From positions 1 to 64,000 of the forward strand of contig JAULBX010031481.1 of NCBI GenBank assembly GCA_032358255.1: a stretch of DNA of 64,000 nucleotides. The letters are read 5' to 3'. This DNA comes from Heterotrichella gracilis (lineage: Eukaryota > Sar > Xanthophyceae > Tribonematales > Xanthonemataceae). Within the stretch, counting starts at the first letter, position 1, and every line of letters begins with the position of its first letter. Under the pieces are notes generated by a model. It did no database searches. It was not told where the DNA came from and saw nothing but the letters and a program-made list of their open reading frames with translations. Made by a program: the position numbers and the translations under genes. Below are positions 10,755 to 21,168 of this stretch, one piece after another.

Positions 10755-12415
10755 TCAACTGGCCAGCTCAGGTGTGCTGGCAGCTGGCTGTGGGTCTGAC
10801 CCTGCCTCTCGAGGCGATCCTGGTGGCGTTGGATGGGACTGCTGCGGTGCAACTGCTTCCTCCACGAGCAGCTGCTCTTGCTCTGCACTTTGTGCAGGCG
10901 GTGCAGTGGGGGATGGGGGACCAGCTGGTTGCTGGCTGCTAGTGCTGGCACTTGCACTGGCGCTAGCACTGTCTCTAGCACTGTCAGCCGATGCTGAGGC
11001 TGGATGGGAAGTAGGTTCTACACTGAGGAGTGGGGCATCAGCTGGGTTCTGTGGCTGACTTCCTGCTGGCACAGGCCCCTGGTCCTGCTCTCCAGTGTGC
11101 GCAGGTGGTGCACCGGGCAATGGCTCTGCCTCGACTGGTTGTTGGCTGCTAGTGCTGCCGCCAGCACTGTCGAGTGAGGCTGAGGCTTGATGGGATGAGG
11201 GCTGCTCACTGGATGATGGTGCTGCTGTTGGTTGCTGACTGCTAGTGCTGGCCGTGTCGCCAGCGCCCCCAACTGGTGCCGAGGTTACATGCGAAGCATC
11301 TTGAACGCTGGGGAGCGGTACCTCTGCTGCTGGTTGCTGGCCCCTAGCGCCGCCGCCTGGCGCCGAGGTAAACCGGGAAGCAGGCTGCTGGCGCGGTGGT
11401 GTGGCCAAGGACGCGTGAGGTGGCGCACCCTGTAGGGTAATGAGCCGCGCCACGTCAGCTGTCAGCGCGTCGATGTCCCCGCTGATGACCGTCAGGAAGT
11501 TCTCTGCGTCCCCAAACGCCTTCACCGACTCGTCCACCCTGTCCACCGCCGCCACCCACTTGCCCACGTTCTTCTCAAAGATTCTTGCCTCCTTCAGGAG
11601 CTGTTTCGCCTCTGCGCCCACCACGCGTTGGCCGGCAAACACCTGGCCACAGGAAGCGAGTTTAGTGGCTGTTGCACTGTATAGACAAAGAGCTTTATTG
11701 CAGTGGTCAACGCATCAACACCGCTGGAAGTGAGGGCTCACTCAGGCATATGTTGGTGCTTTTACATGGGTAAGAAGGGTACCCCTGCTAGTTTGCCTCT
11801 GCGCCCACCACGCTCTGCCCGGCAAACACCTGCAGTGGCGGTGGTGATGATGTGCGTGCGCCAGGTGGGATGCAAGTAAGCAGCTCAACCAACCAAAGCC
11901 AGACATGGGTGGCTATATGCCCTGCACCTCTGTCTTTCGCAAGCCCCTACCCAGGCCCAGCCCCACGTAAAACCTATGTGAAGGAGGCCACGACCTAGAC
12001 GCAGGGTGGAGGCAGTGGGTTCATACAGTGGTGGTGTAGTGTGTTGTTTACACTGCTGACCTGAAGTCTCAAGATGCAAAATAAGGTTTGATGAGTGGCA
12101 AGAAGGTACAAGAGTCCTTACAGGAAGTGCGTGTGGCAGATGCATGCATGCAGGGAGGGATGCCTCACCTGAGCGGCACCTTGATCGACAGCCTCAACAG
12201 AAAGCCGTGATAAACTCTCACCAGCAGCCTTAGCCTGTTTCAGGTGGTGGTCTGCACGGCAGACCAGCATTTTTAACATCATGCCATTAGGTAGGGCACT
12301 GGCATTGGCATTGGCATGCATTGGCGTGCGGGGACCTAGCGCCGTTTTACACACCTCGTGCACGCTTCAGCTCCTCAAGCTTCCTAGCATGCTCCTGTAT
12401 GGCCGGGTTAAACAT
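10755..12415 (-). CDS. BLOC1S1: BLOC-1 subunit 1 (GCN5L1) homologue with long Ser/Pro/Gln tail
   Basis: Three exons (12355-12415, 12169-12251, 10755-11642) join in phase into 343 aa. Residues 1-120 follow BLOS1: MFNPAIQEHARKLEELKR, then ESLSRLSVEAVDQGAAQ, then FEKNVGKWVAAVDRVDESVK and FGDAENFLTVISGDIDAL. BLOS1 is a small helical subunit (about 125 aa in animals) of the BLOC-1 and BORC complexes for endosome and lysosome traffic; GCN5L1 is also reported in mitochondria. The remaining ~220 residues are an extension unlike the animal protein: Ala/Ser/Pro/Gln-rich, made of imperfect repeats around STSSQQP and TSAP.GGA, probably disordered. The extension lies in one continuous exon with no stop, so it appears to be translated. 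A copy of the acceptor end of exon 3 lies in intron 2. Confidence 0.83.
11790..11836 (-). repeat. Shadow of the 5' end of BLOC1S1 exon 3
   Basis: The acceptor and first ~12 codons of exon 3 (FAGQRVVGAEAK) recur about 190 bp upstream in transcript order, with FAGQSVVGAEA readable. The copy keeps its AG acceptor. Confidence 0.85.
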
Positions 12416-12777
12416 GAAGTGTCACAAACCGCGGCAGTACTTGCATCCCTTCCTCAAACCTGGGCACTGTCCAGGACACCTAGTTCCTGTGCTCTGCCCT
12501 GGAATCCCTTGTGAGAACTTTTCGGGACCATAGGCTTGGTTCAAGCAGGGTAGTGGCACATCGCTCGGTGTTGATAAGGTTTGACGGTGTGGAGTTGGTC
12601 GAGACGAGTTTGAAAAGGTGGGCACTCGAGAGTGCAATGCATGCATATACATAAAAAGTTTACGCTATAGTACTTCACCCTGTTAGATTATCACCGGTTG
12701 TATCTCCCTCTTTAATCATTTCTCTTTGATGGGCAGAACGCAGCTTGCACGTCGTCTCTTCGAGTCCACCTCACACC
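12416..12777. promoter_or_regulatory. Short divergent promoter region, BLOC1S1 / WD40
   Basis: Only 362 bp separate the ATGs of two divergent genes, so both core promoters must lie here. An A/T-rich stretch with ACATAAAAAGTTTACGC is at 12650-12666. ATGCATGCATATAC at 12639-12652 includes one of the recurrent TGCATGCA palindromes. No element has been shown to work; the call rests on gene geometry. Confidence 0.5.
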
Positions 12778-15700
12778 ATGCCTGTGACACGCACACTGGA
12801 CTCTTACTTCAAAACAGTACCGAAGAACACAGCTCAGCCTGCGGCAGCTTCGTCAAATGGTGAGGAAAACCGGTCAAGTAATATCCCTAGGGCGGTTGAA
12901 GCAGACATCGCAACGGAACAACCGGATATTTACAGGGAGGATGAAGCAGTTGACCCACAAAGCTCTATAGACACCAGCACTAGCCTTTCTCAGGATGCTG
13001 AGGACGAAACAGGTGGCCTCAACCAGCCTTCGACAAGCTACAGGCTGCAAGACAACTGCTTCAACTGGTTGAGGGATGCCGGGTAGGTTTGAAAACTATG
13101 AATCAAGATGATTGGTCTGGCAGCAACAGTATGTTGCCCGTCCTTCATAAGTCCTTGTCTGTTGGGACTTGTCAGCACTGGCAGCAACAGTATATCACCC
13201 ATTTGGATTGCAAGCCAACCCTGTGTTGCAAATTGCACTGCAGGCTTCGGTCCTCACACCGCCACAATGCAGCTGACATCTTCTCCAGGATGCTCTTCCA
13301 AGGCAGCATCCAATTTGCACAGGTCAGCTGACAACGCCCCCATGCCCTTATCTAAGCTACGCACCCACGCCGCAACACAGTGCTTGGCCTCAGACTTCCT
13401 TTCCCATGCACACTTAACCCCATGCGGGCCACTGGGTGGGATGAAGCCGCCAATAGTGGCCACTGTGCGCCCTTATTCCCCCATGCCAGACCATTTTACA
13501 GCCCTGCCAATGAGGCCCCGCTGGGTGCATGTATGCCAGTGCACCAGCGTTCAGCACAGCCTGCCTTGAACTTGCACAGCCTGCCCTAAACTTGTGAATC
13601 CTACGTAACCCTGAACGTGCTCAATGCTTAAAACCCTAAACCTTGAACTTCCTCGATGGCTGCACCTTAACCCTTGAACTTGTTCAATGGCTGAACCCTA
13701 AACCTTGAAACAGGCTCATCGACCTCTGCAGGTGGGTCATGCACCAGCCAGCACAGGGGATCCGTCTGCCATCACCTGCCTGCAGTACGACAGCAAAGGG
13801 GAGCTGAGCGCGGCATGCAACAGCCAGGGCCAAATACTGGTGCACGACCACCTCACCCTGCGCTCATTCCTGCACAGGTAAGGCAGGGCCCTAAACCCTA
13901 ATCCCCACACCATAAACCCTAAGCAGCACAGGGCCAAATACTTGTGCACGACCACCTCACCCTGCGCTCCTTCCTGCACAGGTGAGACGGGCCCCAAACC
14001 CTAATCCCCAAACCCTAATCAGCGCAGAAGTAAGTATAGGCCTCTTCTCTACTTGAAATCGCCTATCAGAACCCCAATCACCATGTGCTGTGGCCCTACT
14101 TCACTTCCCCTGCTCCACCCCCACTTCCACCCTACACCCACACCCGCACCCGCAGGCACCAACACATCCAGGCACACCTGGGCAGGGCAGCCGCCCATCC
14201 CTTGCTGGTGATCAACACCCGGCGGCGCAAGCTGCAGGCTGTCAAGTGGAATCCCCGGGATGAAAACATCATCGCCTCGGTGGGCTTCCTGGACAGGGAG
14301 GTGCACCTACAGGACCTACAGTATGAGGTACGTGGTTTAGGGCTTAGGGTTTGGGGTTTAGGGTTTACAATATATGAATACAACTACAAACAGAAAGGCA
14401 TTTCCAGCCGTTATTGGCTTATTGCCTTATGTTCCCTCCAGATTCCTTTCAACCATACTCCGCGCAATCAACTTCCCTTCCCGTATCGTAAGCCTGCGCC
14501 CATCCCATCCCGTCAATGCCCACCCACGAGGCGCAGATCCCCCCAGCTTGCCCGAACGTCCCCTTCACGCAGCACTGCAGCACCTACAACCTGACACCGC
14601 AAAGTGCAACATGAACCCCCGCATCAACCCAGCCTCCTTCCACCCTGCCGCGTACATTACCCCAACCCCATGATTCCCTCGCCTCCCGCCTCGCAGTCCC
14701 GCGCCCCCACCATCCTCTCCATGCCCACCCAGCGCCGGGACGGGGCGCAGATCCCCCCCGGCCTCCTGGACGTGGTCTTCACCCCCCACTGCTCCTACAG
14801 TGTGGCAGGGGCTGCTCGGGGGGGTCTGGTGTGCCTGTGGGATTCCCGAGCGGGCAGGCAGCCCCTGGAGATGCTGCAGCCAGGGTCAGGGGTGGGGGGC
14901 CTGCACAGTTTGGCTATGCTGGGGGATACCCCGGTGCTGGTGGCGGCTGCGGACAATGGCGAGGTGGGTCTGTGGGGGGGGAAGGGGAGGGGGGCATTTG
15001 CAAGGGTTGAGGGGATGGTAATGGGGAGGTGAGGGAGCACCGGGGAACTGTGGGCTTGGTTGCGGAGTGCATGCATGATGGAGCCGTTTTTCATGCAAGA
15101 CATGCATGCATGGTTGGGGAGAGGGGCGGGGCGGAGTCCCTGCGTGCCTGTGGGGTGAATTGAATTCTGATCCCCCGCCACCCGCAGGTGCTTGTGTGGG
15201 ACCTGCGGCGGGCCCCCGGCAGCGCTCTTCAACTGGGAGGCAGTGGGGTGTACAAGCACGTCATGCTGCAGCGCCTGGGCTTGCGGGCGCTGGTGGCTGC
15301 GGTGCCGGGCCTGGCGCAGCAGACCCACGTGCCCCGCTCCTCGCTGACGTGTGTGGTGGGCGACCCATGTGACGCCAGGAGGCTGGCCTTCCACCTGTCC
15401 TGTGGGTGGTCAGGTGGGTGGTGGGGGTGGTGAAATGTTGAGGGGAGAGTGGTATGGGTGGTGGTGGCAGTTGTGCAGGGCCTGGCATGGTAGGCGCATG
15501 TGACTCGGTCTTCGCTGAGGTGTGTTTTGGGTGACCCATGTGACCCCAGACGGCTGGTGTTCCACCTGTCCTGCGGGTGGTCAGGTGGGTGGGGGGTGGG
15601 TGGCGGGGAAGGGGATGTGGAGGGGGGGGGGTGGCATGGGTTGTGGAGGTGGTGGTGCAGGGCCGGGCACGGTAGGCGCATGTGCCTCGCTGCACGCTGA

Positions 15701-16778
15701 CGTGCGCATGTGGGTGGGTGGGTGGGTGAATGGGTGTGTGTGGGTGGTGTGGGGTGGTGTGGGTGGGTGGGGTGGGATGGGGTGGGGGGGGGGGCTGGGG
15801 AGGGCCTCACATTCTGTTTAGGGTTTAGGGTGCAACCTAAAACCTAGCGTAAAGTGCACAAGCGCTACAACTAATTGTTGCTTGTGTGCAGGCGTGGTTG
15901 ACCTGTCCAGCCAGAGAGTGACGCACGTGCACTGCCCACCCATACCCTTGGCGCTGGACAGCGAAGCCTCACTCGCTGACCAGCTGGCAGGTAGGCACCC
16001 TCCCTCAGCCTTAAAACCCTAAATTCTCTTGCAAACCACTGCCTCTTTTGCATGACAAAAGTGCTGTGCCTTTCTGGCGATTGCCATTATTATCATCATC
16101 ATCATGACAATGAATCGTAGCATTATCGTAGTCATAATTGTTACTAGTCATGGTTATAAATCGCGATTATCATCGTATTGTGGAACCCCAAAATGGCTCC
16201 CACACGCTCCCCTTCTGGCTGTGCCTGTGCCCCCGCAAACATTAAACCCTAAACCCCAAACCCTAAAATATTGTGACCCCGCAGCCACCATGTTTGAGCG
16301 TCAGCACCCCGCCTGGACACCTGACGGCACCACCCTCTGCCTTGGCAACATTTACTGCAGCAATCTTCCATGTCCTGTAGTCCAATCAAACCTCTACAAT
16401 AACCCCTTGCACTCAGAGAAAAACGTGCTCCCATTGTGCTGAACCCCCACCCCATGTGCCCCCGCAGCCGCCCGAATCAACCAGCACCGCCAACGCCCCG
16501 CATGGACCCACGACGGCACCACACTCTGCTTCGGCGCAGTACAAAACAGCACGCTCAGCATGCTGGACTTTGCCCCCCGCCCGCTGGCGGGCTGTGCGGT
16601 GGACCAGGCGGCGCCGCGTGGCGGTGCCCCCGTGCGCGCACCGGTGGTGCATGCAGGGTTGAGTGGTGAGGCGCTGGCTGTGGCTGTGGCTGTGCACCCC
16701 CTGTCGGGGGAGGTGGTGGCAGGGACCGACCGGGGGGGGCTGTGCATGCTGGACGTGGTGCGGGGCGAGGACGCCTGA
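12778..16778 (+). CDS. WD40-repeat protein with N-terminal PIP-box-like motif
   Basis: Eight exons (12778-13082, 13244-13322, 13732-13877, 14156-14327, 14697-14963, 15188-15413, 15892-15990, 16468-16778) join in phase into 534 aa. The start MPVTRTLDSYF resembles a PCNA-interacting PIP box (hydrophobic..aromatic-aromatic) with Thr where Gln is usual. Residues ~15-85 are acidic and Ser-rich. WD-type strands follow: AITCLQYDSKGELSAACNSQ, LQAVKWNPRDENIIAS, VVFTPHCSYSVAGAARGG..VCLWD, VAAADNGEVLVWDLRR, and a final VAVHPLSGEVVAGTDRGG. I do not recognise the orthologue. If the PIP box is real, a chromatin or DNA-replication role, or recruitment of a DDB1-type ligase, would be reasonable inferences. 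At least four exons have shadow copies. Confidence 0.82.
13929..13990 (+). repeat. Shadow of the 3' end of WD40 exon 3
   Basis: The last ~19 codons of exon 3 and a GT donor recur 110 bp further on. Over that stretch I count two changes, both synonymous (CTG/CTT, TCA/TCC). CCCTAAACCCTAATCCCC words lie before and after (13889-13922, 13993-14015). Confidence 0.9.
14519..14590 (+). repeat. Decayed copy of the middle of WD40 exon 5
   Basis: The segment around GGCGCAGATCCCCCC and CACTGC..CTACA matches 14728-14805 of exon 5, with many changes and small indels. It lies upstream in intron 4 and cannot be read through. It follows a run of TTTAGGG-type words at 14335-14368. Confidence 0.65.
15495..15720 (+). 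repeat. Two shadows of the 3' end of WD40 exon 6
   Basis: The end of exon 6 with its donor (TGGTCAGGTGGGTGG) recurs at about 15498-15600, readable as SLRCVLGDPCDP then VFHLSCGWSG. A more degraded partial copy is at 15660-15720. A TTTAGGGTTTAGGG word closes the block at 15816-15830. Confidence 0.85.
15580..15800 (+). repeat. G-rich GGGTGG low-complexity tract in intron 6
   Basis: Dense runs of G (GGGTGGGTGGGTGGGTG, GGGGGGGGGG near 15786) on the coding strand of the WD40 gene. Spacing of the G-runs is suitable for G-quadruplexes in the pre-mRNA or the non-template DNA strand; formation is inferred only. Confidence 0.8.
16275..16352 (+). repeat. Shadow of the 5' end of WD40 exon 8
   Basis: Acceptor CCCCGCAG and the first ~25 codons recur 192 bp upstream of the true acceptor. 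The copy reads HPAWTPDGTTLC where the real exon has RPAWTHDGTTLC. It is preceded by CCCTAAACCCCAAACCCTAAAA (16245-16266). Confidence 0.9.
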
Positions 16779-18148
16779 GGCGTGCACATCGGTCGCACCG
16801 TCACTTGGCAAGGGTGGACGGGTCCAATGGGTGCATGATGGCGCCAAGCCTTGTACTACGGCAGCACCCACTAACAGTGCAGCAAACTCTAGAGTTGCGC
16901 ATTCCGTTTCAGACTACTTCCCCAGGGATCCCAGTGGCATTCTGGATATTACCTTACAGCAGCTAAATCCATCATGACGTGCACGACAGCTTTAAGGCAA
17001 TGGACCACACTGGGTTGTTCTAATGTCAATCAGATTCTAGCCAAATTGTAAAACACCCCACAGTGACTGAGAAATTCAGAGTCACTTTGGTCACTGCCCT
17101 AAAATCTAGTAATTGAATCAGATCAGCCACGGTGACCCCATGAGTATTAGACCTTAGCCACATGGGTTGCAAGGGAGTGGCACTACAGGGACCGGCCTGT
17201 AGTGCAGCTGACAGCGTAGAACAAAGTGCACGGCATGCATTGCATCACATGATACATGGCATTGCATGCATGTAGACATAAATGATTGTGAGGCACACGC
17301 TATACACGCGGTGTAAGATAATCCCTGGCTGGGTAAACTGCTCTGCAAAACTGCCTGAGAACGATACACCACCAAGCAAAGGACTACACCCATCCAGATG
17401 GGGATTTGACCACAGCGGGGGGCATGCATAATGACCTAAAAGTGACAAAGCCCACATTAATGGGCAACTAGGTGGCGCTGAGCTCTCGTCGCAGAAAGTC
17501 CCAGGCAAGAATCTTGGAATCAAGCAAAAGCAACCAAAAAATCGTCACAGATAACCCCAACTTCGGGCCGAAGGAGTGAAAGGAAAATGCACATCTGCGC
17601 ACTATCGCCCAGTTATTAGAAACGTGGTGTGCAGCATCTTGATTCTGATGTGAGTAGATGCTGAGCCTCAACTGAGATGCAACGCACCCTGGACTTGATC
17701 CTGGCCATGCAATCTGTGTGAAAATCACTACAAGGCAATGAGCCATGCCTAGACGATTCGCAGGCCCAGGTGTGAACATGTACCTTGCTGAACCCCACCC
17801 TGGCATATATGCTGTTCAGGATTTGTAACCCAGACCTACCTACCTAACACTAGTGAAGCAACAAGGCCACGCAGCCCATTTGGCGCCTATCTACCTGTAA
17901 TAACTGTCCACCGCAAACCCACGCATAAACACGCGCAACCATTCGGGTAAGAAAATACATTGCAGCATAGCCACCACACTGGCGCACCTCCTGCACACCC
18001 CTTTCGCACACCCATGCTGGGGCGTCGTTGAGGAAGGCGCAGCTGCCGCCAAGGGAGCCCTTGCGCCTTGTGCCCACCCCGCCTGCAACCATTCGTGCTT
18101 CAGGGCTCAACTCACAGCTGCCACTCCCCACCCCCGATCATGATGTCG
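16779..18148. other. Convergent intergenic region, 1.37 kb
   Basis: Between the stop codons of the WD40 gene and the CCDC6-like gene. Short open frames on both strands show no family resemblance. TGCATGCA words occur near 17235 and 17265. No tRNA-like A or B boxes were found. Confidence 0.5.
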
Positions 18149-21100
18149 CTACCGCGCGGTGGGCGAAACCTTGGCCAGCGGCGCCCCTGCCTCCCGGGGC
18201 GTGTTGAGGGCCTCTGGTCGCATGAGGTCGTACCTCAGGGAAGAGGTGGAGCTGCCCGAGAGGGAGCGCTCGCGCCTCGACCCCACCCGCAGGAACTCCC
18301 CACTCCTCGAGGGGCTGCGGCCGTACACCCACCTGCAGCAGGGGAGTGTGTTGTGGGTGGTGGCGGTGGTGTGCGTGGTGGGGTGGGTGGTGGTGGTGTG
18401 GGCGGGGTGGATTGGCATACATTGGTGGGGGTGAGGGTACTGATGTGTAGGTGTGTGGTGGCGTGTGGTCGAGCAGTGAAGTCTCTCAGCCTAAAACCAG
18501 ATTGCATGGTCATGTGCTTGACTACAACCAAGAAAACAATTGTTTATTTGAGTACTTCATTTCTAAATCATGAATCGTTTCCCAAGAAAAATAGTGTTTT
18601 TCTATTCTACTCACTCTGTGCTCGAGTCCACATGGAATGGCCCCAGGTCCTTGATGGAGATGCCCCTCGACTCCAGCCGCGACTCCAGCAGCTTGAAGTT
18701 GCCCGTCATGTGCTCCAGCTGGCGCTGCAGCCTGTTCACAATGCCCTCCTCCTCCATCTCGAGGCTGTTCTCCAGCTGCACCTTCTCGCGGTTGATCTTC
18801 TCAACGGACGCGCCCAGGTCAGACACCTGGTGCAGGGGGGCAAATTGCATTGCAATGGTGAATTGGTAGTACATTTAAAAAAAGCTGAATAAATGAGTGA
18901 ATAAATGCATTGGATTTAGACCACCTTTGGAATCTACATATTAGGGTTCAAGGGGCGATGTGCAGGATGCTACCTGCCGTTGCAGGTCCAAGCACAAATC
19001 CTTGGACCTTGGCCAGCTGCTTTAGGGTTTAGGGTTTATAACTGAGGGTTAAAGGTTCACCTGTCGCTGCAGGTCCGACTTCTCCCGCTGCGGCCCCTTC
19101 TTCTCCGAAGCCACCTCCTTTAAGGGTTTAGAGTCTAGGGTTTATTCCTTCAGGTTAAGGGTTTCACCTGTCGTTGCAGGTCCGACTTCTCCCGCTGCAG
19201 CCCTTTCTTCTCACTGGCCAGCTTCTCCACCTGCTTCTGCAGCTTGTGCACAATGTACTCCTGCTCGGCCTCTAGCTGGTTCTCAAGGTTCACCTTCTCT
19301 AGCTGCAGCTTCACCTTCTCACCAGTGAGCTCATCCAACTGCAACATACACACAACCTGCTTAAGCCGAATTCAAACAGGGCCCACACTCCCAGGGTAAC
19401 AGCCATCAAGCATTCAGCCCACAACCCCAGTGAAGCTAGCTCATCCAACTGCACCACTCCGTTATTCAAACCCCAAAGTCAAACCCTACAGGCAGAGGCA
19501 CTACCTTCTCCTGCAGGCGGTTTGTGATGTACTCCATCTCCTGAAGCCTAAACCGTGAAGCACAAACCCTAAAGGCAAGGGCGCACCTTGTTCTGCAGCC
19601 TGTTGGTGATGTACTCCTGCTCCATCTCATACCCTAAAACATAAACCCTGAACCCTAACACCCAAACCCTGAAGGCGTTACCTTCTTCTGCAGCCTGTTG
19701 GTTATGTACTCCTGCTCCAGCTCCATACCCTAAACCCTAACACCTAAACCCTAAAGGCAAGGGCGTTACCTTCTTCTGCAGCCTGTTAGTGATGTACTCC
19801 TGCTCCATCTCCAGCTTGTTCTCCAGGTCCACCTTCTCGCGGTTGAGCTTCTCCAGGCGCTTCTGAAGGTTGTTGGTCAGGTACTCCTCCTCCTGCTCAA
19901 CCTGGACAGGGATGGGTGGGATTCAAATCAATAATCATCATATTTAAATCAATATTCATCATAATGGTAGGATCGCAAATTTGGGGGGTGGCAGGGTGCC
20001 CTTCCTTGGCGTGACTTCCTGATTTCCTGCCAGGTTGTTGGTCAGGTACTCCACCTCCCCACAGCGCCATGCACAGTATATGAACCAGTGGACCCTCTGC
20101 CAAGCAGTGCCCACACCTAGCAGGTTGCATGCCCCATATGCCAACATGTTAGGCAGGTGGGAGGGTCATCCCATGTTGGCCAGCACCTGCCTCTCCCATT
20201 TAGGGTTGAGGGTCTATGGGCTAGGGTTTTGAGCACCGCACCTCGTTCGAGGACCGTCGGCTTCTCCCGTTAGGGTTTAGGGTTTAGGCTGGGGTTGTGA
20301 GGGTGCGCACCTCGTTTACCAGCGTCTGCTTCTCCCGCTTGAGCTGCTCCAGTCGCTTCATGAGCTTGTTGGTGATGAACTCCTCCTCCTGCTCAACCTG
20401 CTTTTGCTGCACGGGACAAAGGAATATAAAATGAAATAAACAATATCTACACAAGATAAAATACATAGATATCTACTTGCTTTTCCTGCACGAGGCAAGT
20501 CGGGCCCAATAGACCACCCCTCATGCAACTGTGCTTTGCCCTTGGAAGCGACAGCTTCGACATTTACACGCCGCCCAGTTGTACCCACAACTAGAGAGGA
20601 TACAGTGCAAAAAAAAGAGTATTCCAGGTGGTGTACGCACCACAGCGATTCCGTGCTCCTTGGTGACCCGCAGCTCCTCAGCATAGGAGCTGCTGCGCCG
20701 CCTCTCCCTCTCATACTGCAGCAAACCGATGGTAGGGTCAAGAGGGCGCACAGACTGGTTGCAGAAGCACACCAAGGACCACCTCTATCACCACCACCGA
20801 CCACCAACCACTCCCCGCCCAAGCACCGCCACCAAACACCCACCACTCGCCGCCCAAGAACCACTCAACCACCACCACCAACCACCCATCACTCACCGCT
20901 CAAGCACCGCCATTCACCACCCACCGCCCAGGCACCACTCCATCACCACCACACCGCCAGCAACACCAAACACCACCTCAACCACAACCACACAACCAAG
21001 CACCACCACCACTATTCAAGCACCACCAGCACCACTACCCATGGACCACCACCAAGCCCCACCACCCATGCCCCACCCACTCACCAGCTCCCGGTACTTC

Positions 21101-21168
21101 ACCACCTGTGCCGCAAGCTCGTCCGTTGGGAGCTCCGCCAGCTCGCCGGCACTCAGGCGAGTGGCCAT
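18149..21168 (-). CDS. CCDC6: CCDC6-like coiled-coil protein
   Basis: Seven exons (21085-21168, 20641-20715, 20311-20406, 19770-19901, 19168-19338, 18615-18826, 18149-18332) join in phase into 317 aa. Residues ~50-255 are almost pure heptad coiled coil built of the CCDC6-type motif EQEEEFITNKLMKRLEQL.KEK, repeated as EQEEEYLTNNLQKRLEKL, EQEYIVHKLQKQVEKL and EEEGIVNRLQRQLEHM. The C-terminus (SPSRSGEFLRVGSRRERSLS) is basic and Ser-rich like the phosphorylated tail of CCDC6. Human CCDC6 is a scaffold linked to checkpoint signalling; its role in algae is unknown. Exon ends have many shadow copies in introns 3 to 5, which could confuse automatic gene prediction because each copy is itself a plausible heptad unit with a donor. 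Confidence 0.85.
18972..19122 (-). repeat. Two shadows of the 3' end of CCDC6 exon 5
   Basis: Copies at about 19055-19122 and 18972-19022 repeat the exon end QREKSDLQRQ and its GT donor. In the first copy Ser AGT is replaced by Ser TCG, so the residue is kept through several base changes. TTTAGGGTTTAGGG at 19021-19037 separates the two. Confidence 0.85.
19503..19765 (-). repeat. Three shadows of the 3' end of CCDC6 exon 4, with CCCTAAA words between
   Basis: The end of exon 4 (MEQEYITNRLQKK plus GT donor, real donor at 19769/19770) recurs at about 19678-19729, 19585-19632 and 19503-19545. All three keep the frame and a GT donor. The spacers are almost wholly CCCTAAACCCTAACACC-like words (e.g. 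19634-19675, 19728-19760). This is the clearest view of the unit: exon end, donor, telomere-like word. Confidence 0.92.
20030..20290 (-). repeat. Decayed exon 4-start and exon 3-end copies, with TTTAGGG words
   Basis: In intron 3, 20030-20060 repeats part of the start of exon 4 (GTTGTTGGTCAGGTACTCC). The block at about 20232-20275 repeats the end of exon 3 and its donor. TTAGGGTTTAGGGTTTAGG ends the block at 20271-20289. Confidence 0.7.
20765..21080. repeat. CCACCA-rich minisatellite in CCDC6 intron 1
   Basis: About 300 bp of CCACCACCA-type sequence with a recurring longer word (CGCCCAAGCACCGCCA and variants). Strand-asymmetric, lacking G on the + strand in long runs. Open frames across it are artefacts of the repeat. 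Confidence 0.85.

Noticed and set aside
13889-14015. Clusters of CCCTAAACCC as a chromosome end
   Set aside because: The runs are one to three imperfect units interspersed with genes and in both orientations; there is no terminal array. They are interstitial words.
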